Notes under the pieces: generated by a model
Database searches by the model: none
Told to the model about the DNA's origin: nothing
Seen by the model: the letters and a program-made list of their open reading frames with translations, nothing else
Translations under genes and position numbers: made by a program
Part shown: in pieces, positions 34,301 to 46,438 of the stretch
Numbering within the stretch: position 1 is the first letter of the stretch
Layout of the letters: every line of letters starts with the position of its first letter
Source: Adineta ricciae
Lineage: Eukaryota; Rotifera; Eurotatoria; Adinetida; Adinetidae
Length of the DNA: 64,000 nucleotides
Assembly (NCBI GenBank): GCA_905250025.1
Contig: CAJNOJ010000435.1
Location: 1-64,000 of the forward strand
Direction of reading: 5' to 3'

Positions 34301-37300
34301 CTGATATGAAAGCGACCGCGCTCTAATTATTAATAGCTAAAATATATTTAGGTATCATCGTCGTTTTATTGAAGTTGCAAATGTAGAATTTCTTTCAAAA
34401 TTAGATGAAACAGAAAGAAGAACCATTTTCAGTAATATGGTCGATTTATACAATGAAACATGGAAAGAGAAAAATAAACCATTAAAAATTAATAATCGAA
34501 AATTGATCGATAAATATCATTTGCTGAAATCGAATGGAGAAATTCAAGCAAATCGACTGGTTGCATCTCAACCAATTGAATTCATTGATGTTAATGGGCG
34601 AATTCAATATAATAAACGAAAACTTAATGAATTACCACAATTCTTATGTAAATTATCACCAAATAAAGCCGTACCGATCGCTGTGAAAGAAGTTTTTTTC
34701 AACTATCCATTCATGTGTAAGAAGATTTCAATTCATTTCTTTGATAAATTAGAAAAGAAAGTCGACAGAGTTAGTCAAGAAGTGAAGGAATTACTAATAA
34801 GAAAAATTTCCTTTTTAAACGAATCTATGGTTATTTTTATAGTATTTCAAATTGAATTTTAGAAAAGAAATTGGCTTCCTCTTATCCAAAAAGCAGTGGG
34901 GTTACGGGTACAGGAAAATGATGCCTTCCATTAGATTAGAACAACTTGTTAGCACATATTTAAGTGAACAGACGTAGCAAATGTCACTGACTTCCAGTCT
35001 GTTGAGTCTAGACAATCCATAGGTATTTGCTTGTCTATCCTTGCTGCAAGTTGAAAGTCGGCGTTAAGTTTTGCGAGGGTTTGTCTATTCCCATTTACTT
35101 TAGCCTGTCGTCTTTCTTTTGCGATTGTCAAGGTGCTTGACGATAACCATTCGTCGTTTACTATGTCACATATTTCTTGCCATAATTCTTCGGGTTCTTT
35201 GTCGACCAGATTGAGTGCATCGAATATGTTTTTTTACTTCGACCTTGTACTTGTGTGGAGTATTTTGCAGATCGGGTTTTGCCGTTAATGTTGGATTGTG
35301 ATATTTTTTTAGCCTGGCTCGAAAATTTGTTACTAGGAGTTCGTGATCAGTGCCGCAGTCAGCTCCTGGTCGTGTTTTGATTGATGTTATTGAGGTTTTC
35401 CATCGTCTGTTGCAGAGAATAGAATTGGTGTTGTCCTTGTGTATAATCGTCGTTTTGGTTGTTGAAAGCACGTATTGGTGATAATCATACGATTTTCTTC
35501 ACAGAAATCGATCAATCTCTCCCCGGCTTCATTGCGTTTTCCCAGACCAAACTTTCCAACTATGCTAGGTACCACCATTTCTCCAACATTTGCATTTCAG
35601 TCTCCAGTTATTAGGATGGCATCTTTTTTTTATGTGTTGTCAAGTGTTTATTGTAAATCCATGCAAAAACTGTTGATTGTTGATTCATCTGCTTCTGTAG
35701 AGGGTACGTAGATTTGTATTATTGTTAAATTTGTTGGTTTTCCTTGTAGTCGAATAGAGATTATTCTGCCATTTTTTGGGAAGTATCCAGTTACCGAATA
35801 TACGAGCTTCTTGTTTAATACGATGATTACTCCGTTTTTCCTGGTGTTGTGACTGCCAGAGTAATACACTTCGTAGCTTCCAGATACGAAATGACCATTT
35901 TCTGTCCATTTGAGTTCACTTATACCAAGAATGTCTATTCTGATGCGATCCATTTCTGATTTGACTATTTTCGAGCTTACCTTGATTCATGCTTCTCACA
36001 ATCCATGTGCCGATTTTGTGTGTTTTCAAAAAGCTTTGGTCTTTCTCCTCATAGTACCAATTGTACTGGGCCTTAGCTCTTCTTCAGCACAGTCCGATAG
36101 TTTCTGCATACGCGCATTAGCCTTAAAGATATCTTTAAGTTTCTCTCTCATACAACGCAGAGGTTGTACGTTCCAACTTCACGAGAGCCCTCACGGATAA
36201 AATGGTTTTCAACTTTTTTTGTTTTGTCTGAATATTTCTACAAATAGATGCTAAAATACAATGTTCCGATTATAATGATATAACCCATTTAATGCAACAC
36301 TTTAAAGAGATTTCAACATCTAAATTATCGAAAGAAATAATCGATGTGAAAATCGAAATAAATATACTATTTATGATTTATATCATTGTCGGTCATTTGC
36401 TTGAAGAATATCCAAATAATTATGCATTTGAGTTTTCATCTCGTCTTCTTAGTTTATTTGGTATTAAACCTTATATAACTAATCTATTAAAACAATTCGA
36501 TGAAAAAAGTCTTAATCATTGTGCATTAATTGTACCTTATTGTCAAATGAGACCACCAGGTAATGGTCTAGTTTATTCAATGAATAAACATACAACGTCA
36601 GTTACGATCATCGATATTACACTGGATCAAAGAATAGCCGTGACTCTATCAGATCATATTATTGTTATTGATATGACATCTGGACATACATCATTCGATG
36701 TTCAATTACCTAAATTAGACGAATCCTATTTAAATTTAACTGCAACAAATCATTTAGACGAACAATCTGGTAAAAATTCTCAACAATTTTACTTTCTTCT
36801 CAATTCACTTCATCATATCTATTTGATATCTACACATAATGATATTAAATTCGAAAGAACATCTTCAAATGGTTATGCAACAGTTGAAATATTCAATTTA
36901 AAACGTGCTCTTGTTATTATTGCGGAAATAAATAGTAATTCTGTTGAATGTTGGGATCTTCTAAATAATAGATTATTTACTCGAATTGATTCGATATCAT
37001 CGTCCATAAAAACAATATTTTGTATTGATATCTATTCTATGATTGTTATTCTCTGTGAAGATGGTCATATACATTTTTATTCTATAAATGATTGGATACA
37101 ATCATCATTTATTCATCGTGGATCGATATATATTGATCAGCAATTAAATTTAATTATTAATCATGGACGATATTTGATTTATATCGATGAAAAGAAAAGT
37201 CCAATCGATTTTATTTATATTGATTTAAAAATAATAAATGATAATAAACAGTTTTTATTTGATCAAGATATTAAAAAACTCTCAACTAAATTTCATATTC

Positions 37301-39612
37301 CATTAGAATCAAAATCAATAAAACGTCTTATATTACCTGATACTGATAAAGTAAATGTCAATTCTTTATTATGTATATTATTAACAAATGATAATTTATA
37401 TGCAATTCATAAATGTTCAGGAGAGAATTTATCATATGTTTGTATCGATGGACATTTTGATATTGTTTCATTCCACGAAAATAATCCAAATACTATTTAT
37501 ACAGCTCGTGAAGGTATTATAGATATATTTGTTTGGACATGTATTGAAAATTTCGACAATGAAGATCATCATGTACATACTTATGAATTATATGTTTCTA
37601 TTGATATTAGCTCATCTCCTATAACTACAATTAAACCAATTGTTGCATCGAGTTTGTTTTATCTATAATGAAATGAGAAATCGAAAAAAATCTTATTCAT
37701 ATTTTTGTTTAGCCCCACTTTTTTTGTGTTCAATGGAAAATGGAGCAATACATATGTATGAAACAGAACAGATACGCAAAGCATATAAAGAAATGCTACC
37801 ATTTCTACGTACAAATAATGTTATAGAAACTGTCGAACTCTATAATGATATAGCAATAACACTTGATAATCAAAGACGGTAATTAGTTTTAATATATGAC
37901 AAAAGTGTTTTGCTTGAAATTTATAAATTCGATGAACATATTTCAATTATTCACTTTGGCTTAAACGTATTTAATTTTATTTAGAGAACTAACACTTTGG
38001 TTATATCAACATTCAACATCGATTGAATCCAAACGTTTTTATACAGAAAATTTCTCTATCAATAAATTTGTACTTACATCAAGCAAATTAGACCGAAATG
38101 TAATGTTTGTACTTATAATAACATCTAATAATCGTATAGAAATTTATTCATCTCAATCGTTTCATAACGAACCAATTTTCTATCTTTGTCTCCATTCATC
38201 GTTTAATGTTTATTCAACCCGACATGGCAATTTCCTTGTCTTAAATAATACAGGTGTATTGTTTACAATTGTTCAACAATCAAATGATAATCAACAAATT
38301 ACATTCAATAAAACCAATGACATACAATTGAAAATCCAATGTTCGATGATGTTTAGTTGCATTATTACTCTCGATTCAATAGAACATCTTGTTGTATTAG
38401 CAGATGATTTACAATCAATGCTAATTTGGACAGAAACATCTTTAATTTATATTAATATTGATCAGACTACATATTTTAAATCCGGACATTTAAAAACTAT
38501 GTCAGCTGAACAAACTCAAGATTTTATTTTATTACATTTCGATAATAAATTACTTGTCCTATGTCAAATTGAATTGAACGAATCGAAAAAGAATGCATCT
38601 ATAAAAATGATTCCATTAGATACAACTGACATGTTCAGTTTAACCAATGGCTATCTAGCAACAGTCAATAATGCGAAACATCAACTGAATTTATATAGTA
38701 TTCCTTCGTGGAATCACGTCAAATCGATTCAATTAGAAAATGTATGTGAACAAATATGTTTCAATGCATCAGGAACTTATGTCTTTACTGTAAGTAAACG
38801 TCGCATTTTACTTATGTATCGAATTAATGACTGTCGTCAATTGGCTGAGTTATTCCTCTACGATTTTGTTTTATCAATGAAAGCAAACAATGATTTTATC
38901 GTCTTAGCTATGAATGATCGACGTTTACTAACATTGATGATAGCCGATCCGGAAGATCCGAACATACAAGAAAAAATTCAAAGATTACCTAGCAGGTAGA
39001 TGTTCTCTTTTACTAAACATTCGTCATCGGATATCTTACTTCTGAGAAACACAATCTAAAAGAAATATTGCAGTGTATACAGCTATAGATGTCTTTTTTT
39101 AAAGGAATTCTTGGCGTGAAATCCAGTCAGCAACAATCAGACTGGTGCAGCACATTGAAAGATGTGCTGGTATGGAGTCGAGCCATGATGATGATGATAG
39201 CATCATTATTAACGATAGCAACGATGAGTTTGATGCTATAGAAGAAGATGATGATATAGGGACAATAGAAAAGTTGGAACGGCCTATCAGTGCTTTTTGT
39301 CAAGTTCATCATTTCAATGAGCGATACTCACCAAATAATACAAATGACACTGTTGATACTGATACGAAATTTGTTCACGATGGTTTCAATGAAGAAGTTC
39401 TCGCTGAAGAAACTGGTATTAAATCTTCTAATCCGACTACAACAACAGTCGACAAACAGCACACAAAACATGACCTAAGTGATATTCATCGAAAAGTTAT
39501 TGAGTACGATCAGCAACTATTGAAAGGCATTCAGTTGGCCAATGCGGGCAGTACAAATTTGAAAGTTCTCAATAGTCATTCAATTACTTCGAATACATGT
39601 ACTCTTCTTTGA
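31340..39612 (+). CDS. NACHT and WD-repeat protein (NWD1/2-like), 14 exons, CaaX-like end
   Basis: Exons join(31340..31442, 31490..31578, 31623..31739, 31893..32105, 32161..32302, 32355..32827, 32885..32986, 33134..33186, 33249..34082, 34352..34716, 36248..37651, 37713..37878, 37985..38995, 39105..39612), 1,859 aa, every phase closing. The N-terminus has the family hallmark VRVFLSSTFSDT...ERDSL and VDMRWGI. The NACHT P-loop YGDSGCGKTS is at ~residue 395; LIILLDSIDQL is the Walker B-like strand. WYHRRFIEVA marks the winged-helix end of the STAND ATPase. From ~residue 850 the sequence is diverged WD40-type propeller. An acidic linker follows and the protein ends SNTCTLL, a CaaX box of the geranylgeranyl type. 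STAND proteins of this type are nucleotide-switched sensors or scaffolds. Most introns are 44-154 nt; one is 269 nt, and intron 10 is 1,531 nt because it holds an antisense RTE fragment. Confidence 0.9.
34930..36200 (-). mobile_element. RTE-clade LINE fragment, endonuclease part only, inside an intron
   Basis: Broken minus-strand frames read as an apurinic-type endonuclease of the RTE/BovB kind (often labelled craniofacial development protein 2-like): MDRIRIDILGISELKW, GVIIVLNKK, IIQIYVPSTEADE, then GLGKRNEAGERLIDFC, CFQQPKRRLYT, RRWKTSITSIKTRPGADCG and TDHELLV. Several frameshifts and stops interrupt it (for example between 35471 and 35648). The reverse transcriptase half is missing. It lies wholly in intron 10 of the NACHT/WD gene, antisense to it. 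Confidence 0.85.
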
Positions 39613-40674
39613 TCGTTTCATTACTTTGTTATTACTATCGTGAGATGGTAACACAAAGTTTAATAACAATAAATAATCAGGCTCAAAACCAATGAGCGAT
39701 TTTGAGGATATATCTGAGCGCGCGCGGAGATAAACAGAACTGATTTGTAAAACATTTCATTAACTGAAAATAAGGATATTAAATGAATTGTTGTACCTTT
39801 TATTTAACTTTATTATCAAGAATTTTAAAAATTCATTAAATTTCATTTCTTTCAAATAAAACATTCTTTTCTATTTCTATTTTTCATAAAAATAAGTAGA
39901 ATAAACTTTGTCTTATTTAATTCATACGATTTGCAGACAATGAAAGGAAAAAACAATGTGTGTTACGATTCTTCCTTTAATTAAGACATATGCATGGAAT
40001 AGCCGTTTTTTTTTACTCTACTCATACACGTATAAAAGTAGTCTTTCCTTGGATTTTTATTCATTGAGTCGATTTGATTTGTGTACATATGAAAAATTCT
40101 TATTAAAATGATTTGAGCGAAAGCGAACTAAATTATTGCTTATGAAATAAATTTCCACAATGAACTCAAGCTAGTCTGCATTTAAAACAGAAGGCGTCAG
40201 ATGCTCTCAAATAAAAAGCTTGGCCGTATGAATTTGATGAGTATCTGAGTGAAAAATCGCTCTGGATTTTGTTGAAGAAAAGATGTTTCAAACCAACGAC
40301 TGCCTTTCGGCAAACACCGTTTCCTGACAATGGTCAAAGCAGGAGGGGCACTTTTGAAAAAAGCGAGAAAATTTGAAAACTCTCTAAAAAAATAAGAGAT
40401 CTCACTGATAACATATATCAAGAAAATGTTAAAGTTGGTTCACTTGTGGATTAACTTAGAGAAGTTTGGAGAAAAATAGAAAAGTTATAAAATAGTATTC
40501 GTTTTTCGTATATTTCGCTGGTGACAAAAAAAGACGAACCTAGTTAGTTGATGATCATTAGTTACCTAGACAATCGAATTTAGATCATGAATAGCACGTG
40601 GAAATGCTCAACTATTAATCACATCGCGAAGTTTCAATTACAAGAACTTAAACCAATAAAACAAGCAATGTTTT
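39613..40674. other. Intergenic, no gene
   Basis: AT-rich; converging 3' ends of the NACHT/WD gene and the EGF/7TM gene. No supported frame. Confidence 0.45.
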
Positions 40675-42234
40675 CTATACGATTTTATTCCTGTAAAAAA
40701 TCGTTATTCGACGTATTTTTCTTAAATAATTTTCCAATTTATCTTTCCAAATGTTTTTGTACATTGTTGAAGGAAGTACAAAAATAGGAAAAACGAGTAC
40801 AGGAGGCACAAATGATATAAAATATCCAATAAGCGCAAGCCATGGTTCACTCGCTGACTTCATACAACCAGCATAGAAATAAATAATAAGACGAGGTAAT
40901 GCAAAAAGAACCAATAAGCATGCTGAAATAATTAAATCGTAATGTTTGTTAAATTGTTTACCGAGATATTTTGGAAAACTTTCACTATTCGCTTTTGATC
41001 GAACACGAGCAGTAAATATAATAATCATTAATGACGATATAATATTGATTGAAAATGGTAAAATAAAATGAAAAAACAATATAAAAGAATCGAAATTTCG
41101 CAGAAAGGGTCGCGAATCATAATTAGTTATACACCAAGTTCGTTTTTCTTCTTCTTCATAATACAGTTGTCGATGAACAGGATCATGAATACCTGTCAAA
41201 ATTATTACCAACATAATTATTACAATAATATATTTTGCCACCTATAAACATCAACTTGACAACGATCTAACGAAATAAAACAAACCTTACTCGTTTTGTT
41301 TTCATTTGCTTTACTTTGACACCTCTTATGACCAAATTAGTACGTTCAATGGCAACAAATGCATTAAACCAATCAGCCATATTGAGAAAAATACGAAGTA
41401 AAAAATCCATTAAAATGCAATTCGTTTGTTTTAACCACAATGAAACAAGCATTTGGTATTGATTAAGAAATAACAGAACAAATTTGAATACAAATACAAA
41501 TATTATTATAAGAGATGTAATTGATGTAGCTAAAAGATACAGTCCTGAGCTAAATTCTTGTACTTTTTTTGTTCGAAAAATGATGATAGAAAACAGGGAA
41601 CTCATAAGACCAGTAACAAATAATATTAGCATAAACAAAAAACTCATTCTTACAGCAATTGTTTGGCGAAATAGACTTATTGTTGGTCGAATATGATATC
41701 CTAAAATAACATCTAATGAAGGATTAAAACTTCTCGTCGACAATTGACATCGAACACCATAAAAACACTCCTTACATTGACATACACTACTTGTTGCACA
41801 AGTTGGTGAATCAAGAAAACAATCAGCATCATTTAAACAATCATTATAGCCACTACAATTGCGAATTATGCTAAAATCATAATTAAAACAATTGGCTTTT
41901 CTTTCTGAATCGCATAAACACATAAATGTTGTCGAATCATAAAAACATTGAAGTTCAATTCGATCACGACACGCTTTATGATAGAATTTTGCACGACGAA
42001 GCGGAGGATAATTAACCACTATAGAGTTAAATAATTCACGTATATGAAAACATCGTTTATTACGAATGATTCGACTTCGGATGATTTGCGATGGTCGATA
42101 ATTTCGTTGTAAATAAATAAGATAATAATCATGATCGAATTCGATGAAAACTATATGAAATTCTAAAGAAAATTGAAAAATAACAATTGATTGGTCAAAT
42201 TTGATTTTCGATAATATTGATACGTGTTTATGAC
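40675..42234 (-). CDS. EGF/seven-helix receptor, 5'-truncated
   Basis: Two exons, complement(join(40675..41241, 41291..>42234)); the 49-nt intron (gtaagg...tttatag) is phase 0. The open frame runs without a stop from the poly(A) junction at 42235 but contains no in-frame ATG near its beginning. The extracellular part has LIYLQRNYRPSQ, then Cys-rich EGF-like sequence (CSGYNDCLNDADCFLD, CQCKECFYGVRCQ). Seven hydrophobic helices follow, starting at SFLFMLILFVTGLM, with WFNAFVAIER in helix 3 and RTWCI and ALPRLIIYFYAGC later. The tail is basic. This is a G-protein-coupled-receptor-like architecture expanded in bdelloids. Upstream LDLa/EGF exons are absent because a retrocopy sits directly at the break, so the copy is probably no longer expressed as a full receptor. 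Confidence 0.8.
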
Positions 42235-42767
42235 TTTTTTTTTTTTTTTTTATAAACGCTTTATTTATTTCTTATGACGAATTCGCCATTAGGCGCTGAC
42301 CGTCTTATCATAAAGTGAGCTTCAAAGAGACAACGGCAACTGTAGAAAGAAGAAGGTATAAGTGAACATTAACAAGACTATGAATACTAATTTGCTGTAT
42401 AGGAAGAAAGGAACCTTCGCATCGGGATTTCACGTGATTTAGTTCAAGACAAACTCGCATAGGCGATCGAAAAAAGTCGGTTCCTCATTATTAAGATATG
42501 ATGTCATTCTCTTGTTTGGCCGACCCGCTGGCATGTACTTAATACTTGCTTTAATTCGATAATGATAATAGATCGTGTTCAATAAGAATTTGTATTGTAA
42601 TGCATATTCCAAGAACACCGGTTCGTGCAGCTGAATATTTTTCATTCGTTTTACCAACGATTTTTTGTATCGCTTTTCAATCGTGGGCAGTTGAAAATGT
42701 TGATGTAAGTCTCCTGTAGGACATTGAAACAGACTGTGTATCAGTCTTAAGCATCGCCGATAAAAAG
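42235..42767 (-). mobile_element. Poly(A)-tailed retrocopy (3' end of an unknown gene or LINE)
   Basis: On the minus strand a coding stretch (from ~42757 to the stop at 42439; motifs LIHSLFQCPTGDL, LEYALQYKFLLN, YMPAGRPNKRM) is followed by ~185 nt of 3' UTR, an AATAAATAAA signal near 42260-42269 and a 17-nt pure A tail (42235-42251). It abuts the truncated receptor frame. The 5' side runs into the single-N gap at 42768. I do not recognise the protein. The layout is that of a reverse-transcribed mRNA or LINE 3' end. Confidence 0.65.
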
Positions 42768-42768
42768 N
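42768..42768. other. Single-N assembly gap
   Basis: One of three isolated N bases (also 47169 and 49509). Sequence on the two sides is unrelated: a retrocopy on the left and an EGF fragment on the right. Confidence 0.6.
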
Positions 42769-42776
42769 TTAAGATT

Positions 42777-42862
42777 GAAGTGTTTAGATATGAGTGTATT
42801 TGTCCAGATGGTTTTTCAGGAATTCATTGTGAGAATATTCATCAAGTTTTAAATCGAAATAT
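42777..42862 (+). repeat. 86-bp exact copy of an EGF exon fragment
   Basis: Identical over 86 bp to 22732-22817 in the receptor pseudogene (encodes VFRYECICPDGFSGIHCE and on). Similarity stops abruptly on both sides. It begins nine bases after an N, so it is either a recent short duplication or a misjoin. Confidence 0.8.
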
Positions 42863-43760
42863 ATACCAATTTCACAGATCAATGAAACATTCCAACAACA
42901 GTCGTACGAAGTGTTGAATTGAAATCTAAGAGCAACAATTTATGATCAGGAATAGTATTAATATAACAGATCCTTATGTAAGTTACTGTAAACTAAATCA
43001 ATTATAGATATATTCAAATATGCACTCTTTATCTTCTTTCATGATAATTCAATAGGCAAAAACCAACCAACCCACCTACCATCATGGGAAATCACATTTA
43101 TTCCCACATATTTGGATAAAAATTCAATTATTATCAGCTTCTATGCCATCCATCCATACATTCATTCGCCTACTTATTGATGGTATTTAGCAGATGATTA
43201 GCACTATCATTGGAATTTTACCACACACAGAATATCTACACCCACTTCAATCTTAACGAAAATGGTATGGCAGCGCCTACTGAAATACCAGCCCACACAA
43301 TTTTCTTCTCTCAGCTCCTGTAAGATGAGTATAAATACCACAGCGCTTTTATATAAATCTTCATTCTATTCCATACATTTAGTAATATCAACCTCCTACC
43401 ATTCACAATGGCATATCATCAAACTTATTCCAAACCATAATTCTTCAATATACAAAATGATATTCATACACATTCGACCAACAAACCTATCAAACATAAT
43501 CAAAATCAAAGGTAAGACATCCCCTACAACTTACAATAGCTTCATTCTTTCGACCATAAATCAACCACATGATCATAATCCGAAAACTTCTATGAGAACC
43601 GGACAAAACTTAATTTTACTGAACCGCACTATGAACATACTGTAATTCACATGACTCCAATACGGGTATCTTTCCAATACAAAACACTACAAACGAAGCA
43701 CCGTACACAAATCAAATCATTCTGAATTGGATTATTATTAATTCAATTTGAATATTTTTA
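42863..43760 (+). other. G-poor stretch leading into a hammerhead relic
   Basis: The plus strand from about 43050 to 43660 is strongly depleted in G. It ends in TTTGAATATTTTTAAGCCATCTGATGA, closely like the lead-in to the hammerhead at 50311. Probably a degenerate terminal repeat of a Penelope-like element; no gene. Confidence 0.4.
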
Positions 43761-43808
43761 AGCCATCTGATGATTCCCGTAGCGGGGATGATAATCTAGA
43801 TCATGGCT
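43761..43808 (+). ncRNA. Degenerate hammerhead ribozyme motif
   Basis: AGCCAT-CTGATGA, stem II TTCCC/GGGGA, then TGATAA where CGAAA is required, TCTAGATC as stem III plus cleavage triplet, and ATGGCT closing a perfect stem I. The damaged GAAA box should abolish cleavage. Same architecture as the motif at 50311. Confidence 0.6.
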
Positions 43809-44513
43809 GCTAATCTCGAATCCTGACCTAAGATATCCTACGTGCTTCCATCAAAGTGTCGCAAACGTCATCATATAGGTAAGTTGGAAAAAACTGATCG
43901 ATGACAGCCAACAAAGAGCGCCATTCTCCGCTTTTTTATCAAATATTTGCTATACAAGTGAAGTTCACTATTCAAGCATGTTATGTGCGACGACACCGAC
44001 TTTGCACGAAAAAATAACAAAATATGTGTGTCAATCAATTTTTCTTTCCCTCTCTGTGGATGATTCTTGTGACGCAAAAGACATACTGTATCATTGCCAA
44101 AAAAAAGAGAAGGATTGATGATGTTGTGTCCAGTCTTTTTGAATACGTACAATATTCAGTGTTGACTTCCTAATCAGTTTATGCTCGAATAATGCAAAAA
44201 AGAAAGTTTCATTATATCGTGTGGTCATATACCCTTATTAGGCATTAGCATGTATTAGGATCAACTATGATTTTTAGACTATGAAGAATGATCATGACTC
44301 TAATTTATATATCATTTGATAGCTTTAGTAAAGAGCTATCAAATCATGCTAAAATAATGGAAAAAAAATTATTGGCCGATATATTCTCCCATACTTATAT
44401 TATATTATGTGTTTTTCATAGAATGACTATTATGATGATGATTCTGATATTAGTGTATGTGACTGAGAATTCACTTGATCCAATTCCACCACAAGTTCCT
44501 GCTGTGGCTGATA
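43809..44513. other. Intergenic, no gene
   Basis: AT-rich, with no convincing frame or repeat. Confidence 0.4.
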
Positions 44514-44858
44514 TCATTGTTTTATTGTATCGTCGAATGGCATGGGGACGCAGCCCATCATTTCGATCATATATGTAGCGCTCATAACTACATTTGGACA
44601 CATACATAGAACCATCTCATGATCATCAAATTGATGGTAAGTGACTTTGTGGATAGATTGAGGAGCCTTGCAATTACAGTGGCAAAGTCTCGCGTCACCT
44701 CCATGAGTGGATGTATAATATGGACTTTCGCGCTGATCATATTTGAGGTCACCAACACCTCCATGTAATGAACGTTTGTTAAGACTCTGTTGACTAGAAC
44801 GCATGAACAACGACAAATAGACAATAAAAACACATGAAATCGTGCTTTTTGCCATCAT
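44514..44858 (-). CDS. Small secreted cysteine-containing protein
   Basis: An uninterrupted 114-aa frame starting MMAKSTISCVFIVYLSLF, a signal peptide with likely cleavage near residue 20-25. The mature part carries CHCNCKAP, VLCMCPNV and a final GCVPMPFDD, seven cysteines in all. An upstream in-frame ATG (44924) would add 22 residues that destroy the signal peptide, so 44858 is preferred. No homologous family recognised; an intronless secreted peptide. Confidence 0.6.
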   Translation of the reverse strand: MMAKSTISCVFIVYLSLFMRSSQQSLNKRSLHGGVGDLKYDQRESPYYTSTHGGDARLCHCNCKAPQSIHKVTYHQFDDHEMVLCMCPNVVMSATYMIEMMGCVPMPFDDTIKQ

Positions 44859-45557
44859 GTTTGTTATAATCGAATATAGAAGTTGCTTTCGTTTGCAATG
44901 CGAGATGTTCACGTAACAGTCCACCCGTCGGAGGAAGTTTTTTTCGGAAAAAATGATCTAGGACTACAACTGTGTGATCGATATGAACTGAGTTTTCTGT
45001 GTTCTCCTAAAAACGTTGTCCCAAGCATATATCATTGTCAAACTCGTGTTAATAGCTTTTTAATAACAGAGAACTAGACATTAGAAAACGTGATTCTGTC
45101 ACGACACATTTTCAACAGTATGATGTTAAATTTCAGAATTTTCAAAATATTCTTTTTTCTTCACATAGCTTGTCATCTAAACTACATTTTTGCCACAGAC
45201 CGTTTTTTCCAAGTCGTATTGTTATCGTGAATTTTGAACTTTCTTTAAATTCAGTGAAAATGACGGTCTATTTTGTGTGATTCCGTCACGTTTTGAGGGC
45301 GTTATTTAACTCATAAATCCTCTGTTTAGTGTGATAAACGTTATTTGATCCCATCCTATGGCTCACACATTGAGAGAATCATGATTTCGCACCTCTTCAG
45401 AAAAATTAATTCCACAATAAAGTAATACCAAAATAAATCTCGTTTTCTCTCTTCTTTTCTTCGCTCTAATCCTTCTTTCATGGTTTTTGTATTTGCACTC
45501 ATTTGTTTGTTACGAGAGAATGATGATGAATGGGTAACGAGTAAAAATATTTCTTCT
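44859..45557. other. Intergenic, no gene
   Basis: No supported frame. The sequence ends at the TAGGGG terminus of the following transposon. Confidence 0.4.
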
Positions 45558-46438
45558 TAGGGGTGCAACATTACTTTTACTTTTTATTACTTTTACTCAG
45601 TAATTAGTAATAAGTGTTATTACTTTAATCATTTATTACTTTTTACCAGTAATAAGTAAACAAAGAAAAGATATCTTATTGCTAGTAATAAGGTAATAAA
45701 ATGCTTGCACGTAATAAAATTAATTAGGAATAAAGCAATAAATAATAGCGAGTAATAATAGAGCAATCATACAATATATGAAAATAGATAATATATATCC
45801 TCAGGGGAGGTGATTGCTTCCTCCTTTGTTATATTAATACAACAAGTACCTTCTCCAGAAAGTCTGTACGTATGATTGCTTTCTCCTAGATAAAATGGCC
45901 CTACTCATGTCCAGGCTCAAAGCTTCTACCGGGAGTACTCATCAGAGTAGTAATAATAAAATGCCAAACAAAACAAGGGTAGATAGGGAAAGAGTTCTGA
46001 GAGCATTTTGCAACACCGAAAATCGGTAGATTATAGGAAACTATAAGATCATCGTTCTTTAATACATCAGTAATATTGAAATTTCCCACGCAATGCCAGG
46101 CAATACAGCTAGTTTTAAAAATCAGAAATCCGCTACTCAACTAGGTTGACCCTTTGCTTTTTATTAAAGGATTATTTCAATCAATAGATTGGTGTATAAA
46201 ATCTAGAAAGTATATTACATATAGCGATGTTGAACAAATATTGACAGCAATCTATGTTAGACTAATAGAATCCAAAGTTGTTGTGATGCATCGATGCAGA
46301 AGCGAATATCAAATGGGAGATTAGGAATATTTTCGCTATCTTCTTTATGTATTACTTGGTTACTTTTATTACTTTTTTACTTTTATCATTTTCCAAAATT
46401 ATTACTTATTACTGGTAATAAGTAATGTAGCACCCCTA
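45558..46438. mobile_element. hAT-like MITE with (TTACT/AGTAA) interior, 881 bp
   Basis: Terminal inverted repeats TAGGGGTGCAACATTAC and GTAATGTAGCACCCCTA. The inner arms are built from degenerate TTACTTTTACTTTTTATTAC-type repeats on both sides. Flanks share TTCTTCT in near-8-bp duplication (imperfect, offset by one). TAGGGGTG ends and 8-bp targets are typical of hAT elements. The central ~600 bp holds only short frames; no transposase. Confidence 0.7.

Noticed and set aside
35475..36200. Plus-strand frames inside intron 10 of the NACHT/WD gene
   Set aside because: Antisense shadows of the RTE endonuclease fragment.
40197..40421. Minus-strand 74-codon frame after the receptor gene
   Set aside because: No domain or conserved motif; AT-rich spacer.
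45590..46400. TTACT/AGTAA repeats as a possible satellite or CRISPR-like array
   Set aside because: The repeats are degenerate, lack regular spacers and lie inside the inverted ends of a hAT-like MITE.
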